Shown here in pieces: positions 53,785 to 56,865 of a DNA stretch of 56,865 bases. The notes beneath the pieces were generated by a model. The model was given only the letters and a program-made list of their open reading frames with translations, made no database searches and was not told the DNA's origin. The stretch's first letter is position 1; the number at the start of each line of letters is the position of its first letter. The translations under genes were made by a program, and so were the position numbers. This stretch comes from Chloroflexota bacterium (GTDB taxonomy: Bacteria; Chloroflexota; Ktedonobacteria; Ktedonobacterales; Ktedonobacteraceae): contig VBHI01000219.1 in NCBI GenBank assembly GCA_005881495.1, positions 1-56,865 of the forward strand, given 5' to 3'.

Positions 53785-55095
53785 TTAACTCCTTTCGCCT
53801 GCCCACGCCGACCCATTGGGATAGGAGTAGGCGGCAATCGTCGAGGGATACATCGTCACGCTATACCCTGGAGCGTCCGGGGGCATATAGTGGCTACCCC
53901 TGAGGATGACCGGGTGCACAAAATGCTCGTGCAAGTGGGGTGTGTACTCGATCATGCGGTTCTCCAGCGAGCCGCTAATCGCGATGTAGTCGAAGAGCGA
54001 GAGATGCTGCACATATTCACCCAGGCCAACGCCTCCCGCGTGCGGGCAGACCGGAATGCCGAACTTGGCTGCCAAAAGGAGAATCGCCAGGACTTCGTTT
54101 ACCCCGCCGACGCGGCAGGCATCGATCTGGCAGATGGCAATGGCGTTGGCCTGAAAAAGTTGCTTGAAGATAATGCGATTCTGCACATGCTCACCGGTGG
54201 CAACACGAATCGGCGCGATCGCACGCGCAATCGTGGCATGTCCAAGAATATCATCCGGGCTGGTGGGTTCTTCAATCCAGAAGGGGTCAAATGCCGCCAG
54301 GTGCTGCATTGCAGCGATCGCCTCATTTACCTCCCACACCTGGTTTGCGTCGAACATCAAGGTGTTCTTTGCCCCAATTTCTTCGCGCATGATACGCGCA
54401 CGATGCAGATCGTCCTCCAGGCTCAGGCCAACCTTCAATTTGAAGTGCCGCCAGCCGTTAGCCAGCGCTTCGCGGCAAAGCAGGCGCACCTGCTCATCGC
54501 TATAGCCCGACCAACCCGCCCCGGTTGTATAGGAAGGAAAGCCATGCTGCAGCATCTCCGCCTCGCGCAGCGCTTTGGTTGGAGCATGGCGGCGCAGCAA
54601 GTCTAGCGCTTCATCAGGAGTCAGGGCATCGGTGATATAACGGAAATCGATGCAAGAGACAAGCTGCTCCGGCGTCATATCGGTGAGAAGCTTCCAGAGC
54701 GGCTTGCCCTGAACCTTGGCCCAGAGGTCCCAGACCGCGTTGACCACCGCTGCGGTAGCCAGGTGAATGGCTCCCTTCTCCGGCCCGATCCAGCGCAACT
54801 GACTGTCGCCGGTGATATAGCGCCAGAAGGCGCGCATATCACAGGTGAACGACTCCAGGGTGCGACCGATGACGAGCGGGGCCAGCGCCCGGATGGCGGC
54901 GACGCAAACCTCGTTTCCACGCCCGATGGTAAAGGTCAGGCCATGCCCTTCCAGGCCCGCGGGATGGTCGGTTTGCAGAACTACGTAGGCCGCGGAATAA
55001 TCCGGGTCGTTATTCATGGCATCGGAACCGGCCAGGGTCCGCGACGTCGGAAAACGAATATCGTACGCATGGACATCAACAATAGTGAGCGCCAA
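53785..55095 (-). CDS. L-fuconate dehydratase (enolase superfamily)
   Basis: 436 aa. Enolase-superfamily catalytic residues: KLK with K219/K221, D249 (MFDANQ), E275 (WIEEP), E302 (GEH), D325 and H352 (CPHAGGVGL). These positions agree within a residue with those I recall for the Xanthomonas fuconate dehydratase. That agreement and AAAAGGAG 7 bases upstream select TTG 55095 as start, although the frame is open 40 codons further. It removes water from L-fuconate to give 2-keto-3-deoxy-L-fuconate. First gene of the minus-strand fucose operon, divergent from the GntR gene. Confidence 0.93.
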   Translation of the reverse strand: MALTIVDVHAYDIRFPTSRTLAGSDAMNNDPDYSAAYVVLQTDHPAGLEGHGLTFTIGRGNEVCVAAIRALAPLVIGRTLESFTCDMRAFWRYITGDSQLRWIGPEKGAIHLATAAVVNAVWDLWAKVQGKPLWKLLTDMTPEQLVSCIDFRYITDALTPDEALDLLRRHAPTKALREAEMLQHGFPSYTTGAGWSGYSDEQVRLLCREALANGWRHFKLKVGLSLEDDLHRARIMREEIGAKNTLMFDANQVWEVNEAIAAMQHLAAFDPFWIEEPTSPDDILGHATIARAIAPIRVATGEHVQNRIIFKQLFQANAIAICQIDACRVGGVNEVLAILLLAAKFGIPVCPHAGGVGLGEYVQHLSLFDYIAISGSLENRMIEYTPHLHEHFVHPVILRGSHYMPPDAPGYSVTMYPSTIAAYSYPNGSAWAGERS

Positions 55096-55244
55096 AACTC
55101 TTCTCCTTTTACTTGACGACAACCTGAAGAAGTCCATCTCACGGGCACACACCCTCGCAATCTCGGTAGCTCCCTCCCAGACGCCCTTTTCAGCGTTTCG
55201 AGTATCTACCAACATAATAGTACTTCTACGGGAAAAACATCCAC

Positions 55245-55273
55245 TTGACTAACCAGCCCTAAATAAGTATACT
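55245..55273 (+). promoter_or_regulatory. Sigma70-type promoter of the GntR gene
   Basis: TTGACT at 55245-55250, exactly 17 bases, then TATACT at 55268-55273. One of the best promoter matches in the window; transcription would start at about 55280, inside the operator-like palindrome. Confidence 0.75.
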
Positions 55274-55278
55274 ATATT

Positions 55279-55295
55279 CTGTATACAAAATACAG
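55279..55295. promoter_or_regulatory. Palindromic operator at the promoter start site
   Basis: CTGTAT-ACAAA-ATACAG, a perfect 6-bp inverted repeat overlapping the predicted start point. Size and symmetry suit a GntR/FadR-type dimer; it lies between the regulator and the fucose operon. Confidence 0.65.
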
Positions 55296-55429
55296 TACAC
55301 AGTACGCAAAGTCAAGGCTTTGCTTCAGGATTGATGCCATAGCACACACCTGGGCAAGAAGGTCAGCTACAAGCTGCTTTTAGCGTACGCTATTTACATA
55401 GCTTTGAACACCGATAGGAGCAACCAGAG

Positions 55430-56203
55430 ATGACTTCTATCTCGACAGGAGCACATGACCGGAAAAAGGGTACAGTGGCAGAGGTATTTGACGAGAGCTT
55501 GAGCGCGGAATTATTTAATCTGCTCTGGGGACAGGAGCGCACCGCCATGCCCACCGTTGTGGATTACGCTTATGAAGAGATTTGGAAGCGCGTCATCATG
55601 ATAGGCGGGAGCGAGGAGCAGAGGCTTTCTGATGTCACTCTGGCTGAGCAGTTGGGAATGAGCCGCACGCCGGTGCGCCAGGCCCTGGAGCGCCTCGTTC
55701 ATGAAGGGCTGGTGCGTTCTGATCCGCGGCGCGGTTTCTGGACGAGCACATTCACTGCCCAGGATATTCACGAAATCTACGATCTGCGCGGCGCACTGGA
55801 GGTGCTGGCCGTACGCCTGGCGGCTCCTCGCCTGAGCCAGGAAGACCTCAAAGCGCATCTCGAGGCTTTGTATGCTGTTCGTGCGGAACTGGATGCGCAC
55901 CCCGTGCTACGTTTCCTGCAGGTAGACATCCGTTTCCACATGCTCATCACGCGCGCATCGAGCAATGGGCGCCTGATCAACAGCCTCGCTCTGTTGCGCA
56001 GCCAACTCTCAATGTTTCAGATGCAGGACACATTCTACCCCAGGCGCATGGAGATGGCCTTGAATGACCATGAGCAGGTCCTGCTGGCCCTGCTTGCGGG
56101 AAACGTTGACGAGGCAGCGGATTGCCTTGCCAGGCATATCCGGAATGCGAAGGAAGGCGTTTTGGCAGATATTTTTTTAGAGGGAAAGGAGGACGTTTCG
56201 TAA
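55430..56203 (+). CDS. GntR-family (FCD domain) regulator of the fucose cluster
   Basis: 257 aa. A winged-helix DNA-binding domain (LSDVTLAEQLGMSRTPVRQAL, residues of about 60-110) is followed by the FCD ligand domain, with DIHEIYDLRGALEVLAVRLA, D162-H166-type metal residues (VDIRFHMLI) and H-x3-L near the C-terminus (DHEQVLLALL). ATG 55430 has AGGAGC upstream. A preceding extension of about 40 residues is unusual for the family. Probably an autoregulated repressor released by a fucose-pathway acid; this is inferred from position. Confidence 0.9.
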   Translation: MTSISTGAHDRKKGTVAEVFDESLSAELFNLLWGQERTAMPTVVDYAYEEIWKRVIMIGGSEEQRLSDVTLAEQLGMSRTPVRQALERLVHEGLVRSDPRRGFWTSTFTAQDIHEIYDLRGALEVLAVRLAAPRLSQEDLKAHLEALYAVRAELDAHPVLRFLQVDIRFHMLITRASSNGRLINSLALLRSQLSMFQMQDTFYPRRMEMALNDHEQVLLALLAGNVDEAADCLARHIRNAKEGVLADIFLEGKEDVS

Positions 56204-56205
56204 CC

Positions 56206-56222
56206 CCCGATTTCGGGGCTTT
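56206..56222 (+). terminator. Possible short terminator after the GntR gene
   Basis: CCCCGA-TT-TCGGGG hairpin just after the stop, followed by a short pyrimidine stretch (CTTTCC). Only a weak T tract. Confidence 0.4.
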
Positions 56223-56276
56223 CCAGCAACGGACGTGCCGCTTGGGTGACCTTCAGCGTCAGCTATAGGCAAGCAC

Positions 56277-56320
56277 AAGCGGCGATAGCGATGATAGCGA
56301 TGATAGCGATGACAGTGATG
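56277..56320 (+). repeat. Short tandem repeat (9-bp unit)
   Basis: About three to four copies of a GCGATGATA-type unit in the gap before the transporter gene; the last copies are diverged. No coding role seen. Confidence 0.7.
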
Positions 56321-56471
56321 CCCCTGTGCCAGTTGAGAGGGCCATTCGGACAGGAAAACCCGGTTACGAAGCGCCCTCAGAGAAGTAAAGAGTTTCGGGA
56401 GCCGGAATCCAGCGCATGTGAGCTTTACGCTTGCAGCGGCGTAGTATCACTCAAAGAATTAGAGAGTTCGT

Positions 56472-56488
56472 GTGTCGGAATCCGACAC
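56472..56488. promoter_or_regulatory. 17-bp perfect palindrome at the transporter ribosome site
   Basis: GTGTCGGA-A-TCCGACAC ends three bases before GGGAGGAG and 17 bases before the ATG. It could be an operator or a hairpin that affects translation. It is unlike the GntR-proximal palindrome. Confidence 0.55.
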
Positions 56489-56504
56489 CTGGGAGGAGAA
56501 AACC

Positions 56505-56865
56505 ATGACATCGAAGTTCGCAAGTCGTCTACGAGTGCTGGGTGCGCTCGTCGTCGTCGCGATAGTCCTGGCGGCGTGCGGCGGCACGTCAAGTACGACA
56601 TCGACGTCGTCAGGCAGTACATCGACACCAGGAAGTTCGCTCGCACCGGGCGCGAGCTTCAAGCTCGGTGTTTCGCTGACCTTCAACAACACCGACTTCT
56701 GGACCAACTACATCTCGTATGAGACAAAGTTCGCGAGTCAGTACAACGCCTCGCTGATCGGGCCGCTGGTTGCCAACAATGACGCCGCCAAGCAGATCAC
56801 GGACATCCACACGCTGATCCAGGAAGGCGCCCAGGCGCTGATCGTCAACCCGGTGGATAGCGCCG
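56505..56865 (+). CDS. Sugar ABC transporter substrate-binding lipoprotein, N-terminal part
   Basis: Runs off the window after 120 codons. Signal peptide with lipobox LAAC (C25), a Ser/Thr-rich linker, then KLGVSLTFNNTDFWTNYISY and QITDIHTLIQEGAQALIVNP, typical of periplasmic-binding-protein-4 sugar receptors. ATG 56505 follows GGGAGGAG. Likely the receptor of an uptake system for the sugar degraded by the adjacent fucose cluster; its AT-poor composition differs from the preceding intergenic region. Confidence 0.9.
   Translation, partial: MTSKFASRLRVLGALVVVAIVLAACGGTSSTTSTSSGSTSTPGSSLAPGASFKLGVSLTFNNTDFWTNYISYETKFASQYNASLIGPLVANNDAAKQITDIHTLIQEGAQALIVNPVDSA

Overview
The window looks like chromosome of a soil-type Ktedonobacteria-like member of the Chloroflexota. 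This is an inference from gene content (large glycosyltransferase clusters, WD40 and LamG-type proteins, many IS remnants, an oxidative L-fucose pathway) and cannot be confirmed from sequence alone. No rRNA, tRNA or CRISPR array was recognised.

Layout. (1) 1-10318, plus strand: a glycan-assembly cluster with GT4 glycosyltransferases, a PIG-L deacetylase, a GT4 fused to an AadA-like nucleotidyltransferase, a 2H phosphoesterase, a polysaccharide deacetylase, a FemAB-like acyltransferase and a methyltransferase. (2) 10357-17556: IS630 and IS6 remnants around a secreted beta-helix protein, then a PAP2 phosphatase, an undecaprenyl-phosphate sugar transferase, a sugar aminotransferase, a Gfo/Idh oxidoreductase and a stress protein. 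(3) 17781-24290: a mobile-element graveyard holding a DUF4231 protein, an IS481-like wreck inside long inverted repeats, and a three-part TIR-domain protein. The TIR gene lies between roughly 33-bp inverted repeats, together with an IS whose transposase carries an in-frame amber codon. ISKra4 and ISAzo13 remnants follow. (4) 24335-33933: an MFS exporter, an orphan NarL-type regulator with a repeat-rich upstream region, then epimerases, a radical SAM/SPASM enzyme and a flippase-like membrane protein. (5) 34387-44128: secreted glycosidases (one broken), a seven-bladed WD40 protein, and a minus-strand polysaccharide operon. The operon includes a GT2-linker-GT39 giant that seems to start at ATC and a GT2 fused to a degenerate GGDEF domain. 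(6) 44434-50233: a 26-codon rocD stub and the 1590-residue NAD-glutamate dehydrogenase. (7) 50374-56865: an apparently complete oxidative L-fucose cluster (mutarotase, dehydrogenase, lactonase, dehydratase, 2-keto-3-deoxy-fuconate dehydrogenase), a divergent GntR regulator and the start of a sugar ABC transporter.

Regions 1, 2, 4 and 5 read as exopolysaccharide or envelope-glycan biosynthesis: nucleotide-sugar enzymes feed membrane and cytosolic glycosyltransferases, and deacetylases, acyl- and methyltransferases decorate the product. Four copies of a conserved site of about 31 bp lie upstream of different members of this set and suggest shared control. Gene decay is frequent; at least ten partial genes sit between intact ones.

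Most interesting: the TIR protein inside an inverted-repeat-bounded element, the GT4-nucleotidyltransferase fusion beside a PIG-L deacetylase, the shared 31-bp site, the ATC start, the GT2-GGDEF-like fusion, and a MITE family of about 227 bp present in two full copies and one solo end.
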